Source: Sorangium cellulosum So ce56 (GTDB lineage: Bacteria > Myxococcota_A > Polyangia > Polyangiales > Polyangiaceae). From it: a stretch of 64,000 bases of DNA. Below are positions 25,364 through 37,832 of this stretch, one piece after another (the stretch's first letter is position 1; every line of letters starts with the position of its first letter). Made by a program: the position numbers and the translations under genes. The stretch covers positions 4,732,501-4,796,500 of the forward strand of contig NC_010162.1 of the NCBI RefSeq assembly GCF_000067165.1, written 5' to 3'. The notes beneath the pieces are model-generated. The model was not told the DNA's origin. It searched no databases and worked only from the letters and a program-made list of their open reading frames with translations.

Positions 25364-26689
25364 TCAGCCCTTGCTGCGGATGCCGTAGCGCTCCATCAGC
25401 CGGTGGACGAGCTGCCGGGAGACGCCCATCGACGCGGCGGCCCGCGCCACGTTGCCGCCGCTCTCCCGGAGCTTCATCGCGATGTACGTCCGCTCGAACT
25501 GCTCGACGACCATGTCGCGCGCCTCGCGGAGCGGCAGCGCGACGAACTGGCCGACGCCCATGTCGGCGGGCCGCGGCGCCACCTTGACGATCGCCTCCTC
25601 GGCGAGGTGCGGGAACAGCATGAGCCGCGCGACGGTGTTGCGGAGCTCGCGCACGTTGCCCGGCCAGTGGTGCCCGCGGAGCAGCTCCAGCGCGTTCGGC
25701 GGCAGGTCGGCGAGCGAGCGCGCCGGCACCTGCGCCGCGAGGAAGCGCTCGACGAGCAGCGGGATGTCCTCCTTGCGCTCGCGCAGCGGGGGCACGACGG
25801 TCTCGACGACGGCGAGCCGGTAGTAGAGATCCTCGCGGAACGCGCCCGACGCGACGCGGCCCTGGAGATCGCGGTGCGTGGCGGCGACGACGCGGGCGTC
25901 GAACGACGTGTACGCGGCGGCGCCGATGCGGCGCACCTGGCGGGCCTCGAGCGCGCGCAGGAGCTTCGGCTGGAGATCGAGCGGGAGCTCGCCGATCTCG
26001 TCGAGGAAGAGCGTGCCGCCGCTCGCCTCCTCGAGCAGGCCGGCGCGCGCGCTCTGGGCGCCCGTGAACGCGCCCTTCGTGTAGCCGAAGAGCTCGGCCT
26101 CGATGAGGTTCGGGGCGACGGCGCTGCAGTCGAACACGACGAAGGGGCCGCCGCTGCGCGGGCTCGCCGCGTGGATGGCGCGGGCGAGGACCTCCTTGCC
26201 GGTGCCGGACTCGCCGAGCAGGAGGATCGTCTCCGAGGTGGCCGCGGCGCGCTCGAGGCGGGCGAAGAGCGCGCGCATGGGGACGCTGCCGCCGAGGGCC
26301 TCGCCGAAGCTGGCCGAGGTGGAGAGCGGGACGACGACCGGGGCGCCGCCGACGCGCACGGTGAGGGGCACGCCGCCCAGGGACGCGATGGCGCCCGGGG
26401 TGAGGAAGCCCTCGACGATCAGGACGTCGTTGATGAACGTGCCGTTCTTGCTGCCGAGATCGGTGAGGACGACCCCGCGCGGCGAGAACCGGAGCTGGCA
26501 GTGGCGGCGCGAGACGCGGGAGTCGGGGATGATGACGTCGCACTCGCCGCTCGTCCCGAGCACGAGCGGCGCGACGCCGAGCGCGGCCTCGATCGGCGGG
26601 CTCTTCTGCGGGGTGACGAGGATGCGCAGGTCCGGGAGCTCGACCGCGTCGCTTCGGAGGGTCGTGATCGTCCGGGTGGGGTCGTGCAT
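25364..26689 (-). CDS. FHA-domain sigma-54-dependent transcriptional activator
   Basis: A 441-residue regulator. Residues 40-100 form an FHA domain (LGTSGECDVIIPDSRVSRRH, DLGSKNGTFIND), which binds phosphothreonine. Residues 135-370 are the AAA+ sigma-54 activator module: Walker A GESGTGKE (159-166), the sigma-54 contact loop GAFTGA (206-211) and Walker B LFLDEIGE. A Fis-type helix-turn-helix ends the protein (NVARAAASMGVSRQLVHRLM). It probably reads kinase signals and opens sigma-54 promoters. The start at ATG 26689 keeps the FHA domain intact; upstream codons are Pro-rich and unlikely. It is divergent from a GGDEF gene 109 bases away. Confidence 0.93.
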   Translation of the reverse strand: MHDPTRTITTLRSDAVELPDLRILVTPQKSPPIEAALGVAPLVLGTSGECDVIIPDSRVSRRHCQLRFSPRGVVLTDLGSKNGTFINDVLIVEGFLTPGAIASLGGVPLTVRVGGAPVVVPLSTSASFGEALGGSVPMRALFARLERAAATSETILLLGESGTGKEVLARAIHAASPRSGGPFVVFDCSAVAPNLIEAELFGYTKGAFTGAQSARAGLLEEASGGTLFLDEIGELPLDLQPKLLRALEARQVRRIGAAAYTSFDARVVAATHRDLQGRVASGAFREDLYYRLAVVETVVPPLRERKEDIPLLVERFLAAQVPARSLADLPPNALELLRGHHWPGNVRELRNTVARLMLFPHLAEEAIVKVAPRPADMGVGQFVALPLREARDMVVEQFERTYIAMKLRESGGNVARAAASMGVSRQLVHRLMERYGIRSKG

Positions 26690-26797
26690 GGATCGCGCGG
26701 GAGGGGGACGGGGCAGCATCTCCGAATTTCCGGCGGATTTCCAGCGCACGGTGCGTCCGGGGCGCTGGGCGCACCGCCGCCAGGGTATCCTCGTGAG

Positions 26798-27787
26798 GTG
26801 CTCGAGTTCACGCAGTCCGAGGCCAAGATCCTGTCCCAGTGCGTCACCCGCTTCACGGATGCGTTCCGCCGCGACGTGGCGGACGTGATCCGGCAGGAGT
26901 TCCGCGGCTACGAGCCGCCGGAGGTGACGGAGCTGATCGGGCAGCTGAGCCTCCTCGGGCGGCAGCTCGAGCTGCGCCCGCCGCACGCGCAGATCCACGA
27001 CACGCAGGGCCCGCTGCTCAAGCGCATCCTGATCGATCTCCGGCGCGACAGCGCGACGGCGATCGAGGAGCCGCTGCAGAAGGCCGTGAACGCCGAGACG
27101 ATCCGGCACCTCCGGCGCGAGGTCCACGGGCTGGAGCAGCTGATGGCCGCGCCCTGGTTCGCAGCCACGCGCGCGCTCAAGGTGCCGCAGCTGACCGACT
27201 ACATGTCGATCCGGCACGCCGAGGCCGTGATGCCGGAGGCGCCGCCGCTGCGCCCGCGCGAGTACGACGAGAAGTTCCACATCCTCGAGGCGCCCGGGCT
27301 CTTCCTGCCCGATCTGGCGCACTACCGGGCGCGCTGCGCGCTGCGCGGCGCCTCGATCGCCGTGGCGTTCATCGACATCGACGACTTCAAGGCGTTCAAC
27401 GTCCAGCACACCGAGACCGCGGTCGATCTCCACGTGCTCCCGCCGCTCATGGAGAGCATCGAGGCGCACGTCTTCGCGCACGGGCACGCGTACCGGTTCG
27501 GCGGCGACGAGTACATGATCACGCTGCCGAACGCGACGCGCGCGTGGGCGGTGGACTTCCTGCGCGCGCTCCAGGAGCGGCTCGCCCGCCGCCGCTACCG
27601 CCGCGTCGAGCGGTCGCCGACGTTCTCGGCCGGGCTGTGCGTCGCCGACGTCGACTGCTTCCTGACCGATCGCGAGATCCAGGGGCGCGCCAACCTCGCC
27701 AAGAACCACGCGAAGGCCACGGAGAAGGGCAGCGTCGCCACGTACGACGGGGAGCTGTTCCGCCCCGAGGATCTGGTGCTCGCGTGA
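26798..27787 (+). CDS. Degenerate GGDEF-domain protein
   Basis: A 329-residue protein. The N-terminal half is helical with no known domain; residues 165-320 form a GGDEF fold. The signature is FGGDEYM (235-239) with Tyr for Phe. The substrate region reads FIDIDDFKAFN where active cyclases have FKxxND, and the GHxxGD segment is absent. The metal-binding Asp and GGDE core are kept, so activity is possible but uncertain. The start is GTG 26798, the only start near the beginning of the conserved helix; its ribosome site is weak. Its stop overlaps the following HD gene by GTGA, so the two are co-translated. Confidence 0.82.
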   Translation: MLEFTQSEAKILSQCVTRFTDAFRRDVADVIRQEFRGYEPPEVTELIGQLSLLGRQLELRPPHAQIHDTQGPLLKRILIDLRRDSATAIEEPLQKAVNAETIRHLRREVHGLEQLMAAPWFAATRALKVPQLTDYMSIRHAEAVMPEAPPLRPREYDEKFHILEAPGLFLPDLAHYRARCALRGASIAVAFIDIDDFKAFNVQHTETAVDLHVLPPLMESIEAHVFAHGHAYRFGGDEYMITLPNATRAWAVDFLRALQERLARRRYRRVERSPTFSAGLCVADVDCFLTDREIQGRANLAKNHAKATEKGSVATYDGELFRPEDLVLA

Positions 27788-28458
27788 GGCCGGACGGCTG
27801 GATCGCGGCGGGCGAGGCGCGCGCCGAGCGGAACGTGGGCGACGCGCCGCCGGAGGCCCCGGATGGCCTGGTCCTGCCCGAGCCGCTGTGGGGCGCGGTG
27901 CGCGCGGCCTACGGCGAGCCCGGGCGCGCGTACCACGACCTGGCGCACGTGGGCGAGGTGCTCCGCCGGGTGGGCGAGGTCGCCCGCGACGTCGGCTGGC
28001 GGAGGCCGCGGGAGGTGTTCCTGGCCGCGCTCTTCCACGACGCCGTGTACGTGCCCGGCCGCCACGACAACGAGGCGCGCAGCGCGGAGCTCGCGCGCGA
28101 GGCGGTGGTGCGCTGGCTGCCCGGCGAGGGGCTCGACGAGGGCCTCATCGAGCGGCTCATCCTGCTCACGGCGCGCCACGGGGCCCTCGATCCGGCGGAC
28201 GTCGGCGAGGAGGAGGCCCTCTTCCTCGATTGCGACATGGCGATCTTGGGCAGCGACGCGGCGGCGTTCGACGCGTACGACCGGGCGATCGCCGCGGAGT
28301 ACAGCGCCGTGCCGCCCGAGCTCTACGCTGCAGGCCGGCGGCGCTTCTTCGAGAAGCTGCTCGCGGCGGAGCGGATCTTCCTCTCGCCGTACTTCCACGC
28401 GCGCCTCGAGGCGCGCGCGCGCGACAACCTGCGCCGGAAGCTCGACGCGGGCGCATAG
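27784..28458 (+). CDS. HD-domain metal-dependent phosphohydrolase
   Basis: A 224-residue protein with HD-superfamily motifs YHDLAHV (His51, His55), ALFHDAVY (His85-Asp86), TARHG and FLDCDMAILG. The pattern matches the stand-alone predicted HD phosphohydrolases of about 200 residues. Such enzymes cleave nucleotides or other phosphate esters; the substrate is unknown. The start GTG overlaps the GGDEF gene stop by four bases. Pairing with a GGDEF protein suggests nucleotide signalling, but it is not an HD-GYP protein. Confidence 0.85.
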   Translation: MRPDGWIAAGEARAERNVGDAPPEAPDGLVLPEPLWGAVRAAYGEPGRAYHDLAHVGEVLRRVGEVARDVGWRRPREVFLAALFHDAVYVPGRHDNEARSAELAREAVVRWLPGEGLDEGLIERLILLTARHGALDPADVGEEEALFLDCDMAILGSDAAAFDAYDRAIAAEYSAVPPELYAAGRRRFFEKLLAAERIFLSPYFHARLEARARDNLRRKLDAGA

Positions 28459-28488
28459 CGGCGCCGGCGCGCGTTGCCCCTCGCGCGC

Positions 28489-29577
28489 TCACCAGCTCTT
28501 CACGTCGCTCTTGCTCACGCGGCACGTGGCGGTGTCCCACTGGCTCGCGCCCCCGTGGAGCTTCTCGGACTCGCCCATGTGATCGGTGACGGCCCTGTAC
28601 TCCTGGCAGATCTTCGGCTTGTCGTCGCCCGCGTCGTAGCCCCCCTTGACGTAGAGGTTCGTGATCGTGACCGTGTCCCCGTAGTTCTGGTTCGCGCCGG
28701 CGACCGTCGTCTTCACCCGGTCCACCCTGACGTTGTCGATGATCAGGTGCCGCGGGCCGCCGTTCGCGGTGCAGTCGCCGCACGAGCGCCAGAGCTTCCC
28801 GAAGTCGGCGATGTACGAGTTCGTGACGATGGTCGTGGAGCCGCCCTTGGCGTTGTGCTGGAAGATCTTGTCGGCCGAGTGCAGGGCGATGGAGCTGTTG
28901 ATGTGCATCGTCGCCCCGTCGGCGCTGTTGGTCGCCGCGTCCTCGCAGACGTCCTCCCAGTAGACGTGATCGAGCGTGCAGTCGCCCTTGCAGACGATGC
29001 CGTTGCCGCCGGGGAGGCCGCCGGCGATGATGAGGTTCTTCACGGTGACGCCGTCCTCGACCTCGAACACGGTCTTCTGGCCCTCGCCGTCGTCGCAGTC
29101 CGCCGTGTTGTTCACGCCGATCTTCTGGTTGTTGAAGTCGTAGACGTCCTGCCCGCCGTGGGCGGCGTTCTTGAGCACCGTCGTCTGGGTCCTGATCTCG
29201 CCGTTGCCGTTCGTGGGCGTCGGGATCTCCATCGGGAGCTCGTCGCCGAGCGGCTCCTCTCCCCCCGTGCCGCTGCTCGTGGTGCTCGCGGCCGTGGTGC
29301 TGGAGCTGCTCGTGGTGCTCGCGGCCGTGGTGCTCGCGGCCGTGGTGCTGGAGCTGCTCGTGGTCGCGCCGCTCGTGGTGCTCGCGGCGGTGCTGCCGCC
29401 GCCGGCGCCTCCCGTGCCGCTGGTGCTCCCGCCGGTCGCGGCGGTGCTGCTGCTCGAGCTGCTGCCTCCCTGGCCGCCGTCCGGGGTCCCCGCGTCGTCT
29501 GAACAGCCGAGCTGGATGGCTCCGGCGGCGCCGATCACGAGCAGCAAAGTGAAAGCCGACTTCATTCCTAATCTCAT
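28489..29577 (-). CDS. Pectate lyase (PL3-like) lipoprotein
   Basis: A 362-residue lipoprotein with lipobox IQLGC (Cys25). A long Ser/Thr/Ala/Gly linker runs to about residue 125, then a parallel-beta-helix domain. The motifs NGIVCKGDCTLDHVYWEDVC, EDAATNSADGATMHI and SADKIFQHNAKG are typical of family PL3 pectate lyases, which cut de-esterified pectin by Ca-dependent elimination. This implies use of plant polysaccharide at the cell surface. The start at 29577 (MRLGMKSAF) has AGAGG seven bases upstream; 29565 is an alternative. Confidence 0.88.
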   Translation of the reverse strand: MRLGMKSAFTLLLVIGAAGAIQLGCSDDAGTPDGGQGGSSSSSSTAATGGSTSGTGGAGGGSTAASTTSGATTSSSSTTAASTTAASTTSSSSTTAASTTSSGTGGEEPLGDELPMEIPTPTNGNGEIRTQTTVLKNAAHGGQDVYDFNNQKIGVNNTADCDDGEGQKTVFEVEDGVTVKNLIIAGGLPGGNGIVCKGDCTLDHVYWEDVCEDAATNSADGATMHINSSIALHSADKIFQHNAKGGSTTIVTNSYIADFGKLWRSCGDCTANGGPRHLIIDNVRVDRVKTTVAGANQNYGDTVTITNLYVKGGYDAGDDKPKICQEYRAVTDHMGESEKLHGGASQWDTATCRVSKSDVKSW

Positions 29578-30037
29578 GTCGCTACCTCTCGTTCTGAAAT
29601 CATGATGGGCGACCCGCGGCCCGGAGATGGTGGCCACCGAACCGGGCCGGCGCTGCTCCGCTGCCGCGAGACAGGCAACGACAATGCCACTTGCCTGGAA
29701 CCGCCTACCGATGGTTCACGGTGTGCCCGGGAGCCCGCGCAGCGCTCGTGGCGTGGGCGTCCTCATGGCGGCGCGTCGTCGCGCCGAGATGTCAACCACG
29801 GGTTGACGTACTTGACGAAAGTGATGACTCCCGTCCAGGCGCTACGTGAACCCGCTCGGCGCCAGCGTGTCAAGGCGCCGGTCGGGCGCGGGCCTCGCTG
29901 GCCGCCCGCTTCCCCATACCGCCCGCCCGCGGCTCGCGCTATCAACGCCTGCGTGAGGTGCGGACGACGCCCGCCGCCCTCGGTTCTCGCGCGTTTCGCT
30001 CGTTTCGCGCGTTTCGCTCGTTTCGCATGGTCGCCGC
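29578..30037. other. Intergenic region with GTTTCGCTC/GTTTCGCGC repeats
   Basis: About 460 bases between divergent genes. Near 29993-30027 a 10-base unit GTTTCGCTCN is repeated four times just upstream of the Top3-RecQ start. No clear promoter boxes were seen. The repeats could be binding sites or simple slippage. Confidence 0.45.
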
Positions 30038-34464
<4,427 letters not shown>

Positions 34465-34468
<4 letters not shown>

Positions 34469-34490
34469 GCGGCGCGCGGGCGGCGCTCAG
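34465..34490. terminator. Hairpin between convergent genes
   Basis: CTGAGCG (34465-34471) and CGCTCAG (34484-34490) pair perfectly over a GC-rich loop. It overlaps the stop codons of both convergent genes and has no T-tract. Confidence 0.45.
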
Positions 34491-34615
34491 CGGAAGATGC
34501 CGAAGTGGCCGAGCGCCCACCAGAGCAGGACGAAGATGAGGAGGGTGCTGAAGCACCCGCCGCCGAGCTTCTTCGCGCCGTAACCCGCCGCGATCCCACG
34601 CAGAATCTTGCTCAT
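34487..34615 (-). CDS. 42-residue single-span membrane protein
   Basis: It starts MSKILRGIAAGYGAKKLGGG and continues with a hydrophobic span CFSTLLIFVLLWWALGHFGIF. A near-ideal GGAGG lies seven bases before the ATG, which argues strongly for translation. It looks like a small inner-membrane protein with a basic N-terminal tail; no family recognised. It is the only gene on this strand before the propeller lipoprotein at 34830, whose stop lies upstream. Confidence 0.75.
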   Translation of the reverse strand: MSKILRGIAAGYGAKKLGGGCFSTLLIFVLLWWALGHFGIFR

Positions 34616-34829
34616 CGAATGACCTCCGGCCCCGTGTCGGGGTGTTCGAGGAGCAAAGCAACGTGGGTGCCACCGCGAAGGGGCGGATTCTCGGGCTGGA
34701 GGGCGAGGACCTCGCTCGCTCGGCGTCGGGGGACGACAGCGCCCGCGTCACAGTGGGGCGTTTCGCTACGCTGGAGGCTCGGGGCCGCCGGCGCTACGCT
34801 GAGGCCAGGCAGCCGGGGCGACGGCGGCC

Positions 34830-36467
34830 CTATCGACCGAGCTTGCCGACGATGAGGTGTTGGCGGTCGTTGTCTCCAAGGCCGGGGATGGGACCCGCGC
34901 CCCAATCCGCGGCGTTTGCTCTCGTCCAGCCCGCAACGAGCGTCTCGCCGTCCGGCGTGACGGCGACGGCGTAACCGACGGTGTCCTTGCCCAAGAGGCG
35001 TTTCCATACGAGCTCCGCGTCGGGGCCGATCTTGGCGACGAAGCCGGAGCTATCCTCCAGCGCGAGCGGGCCGTTGCCGAAGTCGATCTGGCCCGTGGCG
35101 TTCCCGACGATGACGGCGTTGCCGAAGGGATCCATCGCGATGTCGCGGGCCCACTGGTCCTTTGCACCGCCGAAGGTACGTACCCATCCCGCCGCACCGT
35201 TGGCCTCGAACTGCACCACGAAGACGTCTTGGTCGATCGACGTTATCGTCGATGAACCTATCTTCACATCGCCGGTGTGATACCCAGCCAACACGGGCCT
35301 TCCCAAGGGATCCACGGTGATGCCCATGACATCGACGCTTGCCGGGAGCGGCTCGAGCGCGTACATCTTCCTGAGCCAGTCCGGTGCTCCGGACGGCGTC
35401 GTCTTCATGACGAAGCTGCCTTTGTCAATCGTGAACCGATCGAGCTCAGCGGTTTCGAGGGTCGAGCCGGCGATGAAGATGTTGTTCGAGCGGTCGACCG
35501 CGATGTCGATGATGCGCATGGTCGCGTTATCGCCAACGAACGTGCGCACCCAGCAGCCCGGCGCGGTCACGAGCCCTGTGGCACCGTCGAGCTTGGCCAC
35601 GAAGACGTCCGAGTCGTCGCCGGGCTGGATCGGCCCGCTGCCCAGGTCTATCGATCGACTGAACTTTCCCGCGACGATGATGCGATCGTTTGCGTCGATC
35701 GCGACGGCGCCGATTCCACCGCCTGGAAGGCCCATGCTCCAGACTGGTTTGCCCGATGCATCGAGCTTCGCGATAAAGGTTCCCGCCGGAAGCTGGCCAT
35801 CGCCGAAATCGATGCCGCCGCTGCTGGTGCCAACCAGGATCGGGTTGCCCTTGGAGTCGACGACGAGCACGTTCGGCTCGTCCGTCAAGTAGTCGCCGAA
35901 ATTCTTGGCCCACAGGGGCTCTCCCGCCGGGTTCAGCTTGAGGAGCAGCACATCGGTGGTGCTGGAGGAAGAGAGTGTATCGTCCCCGATCGTGATGGTG
36001 TTCATGAACGCGCCGCTGGCGAACACGTTCCCTTCGGCATCACCTGCGATGTCCATCAAGTAGATGTCGCCCGTTTGCTTGTACGCGGTCGTCCAGACGA
36101 CGCACTCCAGGCCGTCACAGTTCTCGTCGTCTGCCGCATCGCAGCGCTCCACCCCGGGCACGACCTCTCCCTCGCATATGCCCCAGGTCCCGTCGGTGTC
36201 ACATGTGCGCATCCCTCCCCGGCACACCCCTTTGTTCTGGGTGATCGGTGGCCCCACGTAGCACGCTTCCGACGTGTCCGGCGTGCAGGCCGTGGGCTCA
36301 CCGTCGTCCCCAGCGCCCCCAGCACTGCCGGCGCCTCCCGCACCTCCAGCGCCCGCGCCGTCCGTCGATTGATCGACGAACGTATCGAGGCCGAGCAGCG
36401 CCGCGCACCCGCTGGCGCACACGGTCAGGCCGACGACGGAACCAAGGACATATGCTTGTGCTTGCAT
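34830..36467 (-). CDS. Lipoprotein with SBBP-like beta-propeller repeats
   Basis: A 545-residue lipoprotein with lipobox CASGC (Cys21) and a Gly/Ala linker. A Cys-rich region follows (CTPDTSEACYVGP, GVCRGGMRTC, DENCDGLEC) of the kind found in myxobacterial surface proteins with MopE-like motifs. From about residue 130 there are seven or so repeats of the type DIAGDAEGNVFASGAF...TDVLLLKLNPAGEPLWAKNF, typical of SBBP/beta-propeller domains. It is surface-exposed; ligand unknown. It is unrelated in detail to the propeller protein at 1117-3273. Confidence 0.85.
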   Translation of the reverse strand: MQAQAYVLGSVVGLTVCASGCAALLGLDTFVDQSTDGAGAGGAGGAGSAGGAGDDGEPTACTPDTSEACYVGPPITQNKGVCRGGMRTCDTDGTWGICEGEVVPGVERCDAADDENCDGLECVVWTTAYKQTGDIYLMDIAGDAEGNVFASGAFMNTITIGDDTLSSSSTTDVLLLKLNPAGEPLWAKNFGDYLTDEPNVLVVDSKGNPILVGTSSGGIDFGDGQLPAGTFIAKLDASGKPVWSMGLPGGGIGAVAIDANDRIIVAGKFSRSIDLGSGPIQPGDDSDVFVAKLDGATGLVTAPGCWVRTFVGDNATMRIIDIAVDRSNNIFIAGSTLETAELDRFTIDKGSFVMKTTPSGAPDWLRKMYALEPLPASVDVMGITVDPLGRPVLAGYHTGDVKIGSSTITSIDQDVFVVQFEANGAAGWVRTFGGAKDQWARDIAMDPFGNAVIVGNATGQIDFGNGPLALEDSSGFVAKIGPDAELVWKRLLGKDTVGYAVAVTPDGETLVAGWTRANAADWGAGPIPGLGDNDRQHLIVGKLGR

Positions 36468-36602
36468 GAGACGTTCTTCTCGCTCGAGCGCTCCAGCGGA
36501 AGCGGTCCCCCGGGCGCCGGAACAGAGGCTATCACACCGACAGAGCCGCCGGCGCCCCCGTCCCCGGATCGAGCGCCACGGGGCGCGGCGCGCGCGCTCT
36601 CG

Positions 36603-37421
36603 CTAGCCTCGGACGCCTCGCGTCGGGGCGCCGTAGCCGAGGACCGAGAGCCCGATCCGCGATGAGAGCCGGCGAATCGCCGCGCGAGGGAGGAAGCGGG
36701 AGAGCTGGGCCGTCGCCTTGCTCAGCGCGGTCGGGACGGCGACCACGTCGCCCCGATCCGCCGCCGCGATGCCGTAGGCCGCGCAGTCCTCGGCGGTGAG
36801 CTCGAACGGCATCTTCCTGCGCGGCACGCCGGGCGCGCCCGCGTCGAAGATCTCGGTGGTCACCGGCCCCGGGCACAGGGCGGTCACCGTGACGCCGGTC
36901 CCGTCGAGCTCGACGGCCAGGCTCTCGGACAGCGAGAGCACGAACGCCTTGGTCGCTCCATACACCGCATGTCCCGGGGTCGGCTGGAACGCGGCGAGCG
37001 ACGCGACGTTGAGCACGCGCCCTCCGCCGCGGGCCACCAGGTCGGGGACGACCGCCGCGCAGAGCGCCACGACGCTCTCGCAGTTGAGCCGCACCAGCAT
37101 CGCCAGCGCCGCGGGATCGCCGTCAAGAAAGGGCCCGAACCGCGTCGTTCCCGCGTTGTTGACGAGCCAGGCCGCGCCGCCCAGCTCGCGCGCCCGATCC
37201 CGCACGCGGAGGGCAGCGCCTTCGCTGGTGATATCGAGCTCCAGAGGGTGGATGGGCGCGTGCCCAGCGGCGCTCGCCCTTGCGGAGAGCTCCTCCAGAC
37301 GGTGCGCCCGCCTGCCGATGGCGAGCACCGGCTGCCCGCGCGCCGAGAGCTGCCGGGCGATCTCCGCGCCGATGCCGGACGAGGCGCCTGTGACGATACC
37401 GAGGCCCGAGGTCGTGGTCAT
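36603..37421 (-). CDS. Short-chain dehydrogenase/reductase
   Basis: A 272-residue classical SDR. The NAD(P)-binding motif is TGASSGIG near the N-terminus, with NNAG in LVNNAGT, a catalytic Ser in NVASLAAF and YGATK as the YxxxK pair. The ribose-side Arg-rich segment (IGRRAHRLEEL) suggests NADP preference. It reduces or oxidises a hydroxyl/keto group of an unknown substrate; several lipid-acting SDRs look like this. The C-terminal tail is basic. Confidence 0.9.
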   Translation of the reverse strand: MTTTSGLGIVTGASSGIGAEIARQLSARGQPVLAIGRRAHRLEELSARASAAGHAPIHPLELDITSEGAALRVRDRARELGGAAWLVNNAGTTRFGPFLDGDPAALAMLVRLNCESVVALCAAVVPDLVARGGGRVLNVASLAAFQPTPGHAVYGATKAFVLSLSESLAVELDGTGVTVTALCPGPVTTEIFDAGAPGVPRRKMPFELTAEDCAAYGIAAADRGDVVAVPTALSKATAQLSRFLPRAAIRRLSSRIGLSVLGYGAPTRGVRG

Positions 37422-37832
37422 GGAGCGAGGCTTTTATGCTGCTTCGTCCAGGATCGCGAGCGGGCCGTGCCCCTGATCTGCGGGGGCCCCGGTCAGCGAT
37501 CTTCCTGCGCGACTCTGCCGCAGTGCGGCAAGATCGCGCGAGGGCCTCGAGCGCGTCATCGGCTCTGGGGAGCCGAAGGTCGCGCGCAGGTGTCGACCTC
37601 GTGCCGTTCCCGTCACCAGGCCATCCGCTCCAGGCGTGTGCGGCCGATCGCCCGTGCGGTTTGCCAGCCGTCCCGCGCGCATGACAGCATCGGACCATGG
37701 GGCGGCAGCGGTAGAGGACCGTCGCCTACATGCGGAGCGGGCTTTCGCAGCCTTCCTCTTGCAGATCGCGGCGCGGAGCGGCTAGCCTGGAGCTCGTACT
37801 TCCGGAGCTCGGGTGCTGAGGACCCGCGAGCG
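37422..37832. other. Intergenic region before traA
   Basis: About 410 bases between the divergent SDR and traA genes, with no recognisable gene. Just upstream of traA the 14-base run GGACCCGCGAGCGA is repeated (37821 and 37841), which makes the traA start ambiguous. No clear promoter boxes. Confidence 0.4.

Noticed and set aside
25403..27787. 794-codon fusion ending in the GGDEF domain
   Set aside because: The first 460 codons are antisense to the sigma-54 activator and lack real motifs; the GGDEF protein starts near 26798.
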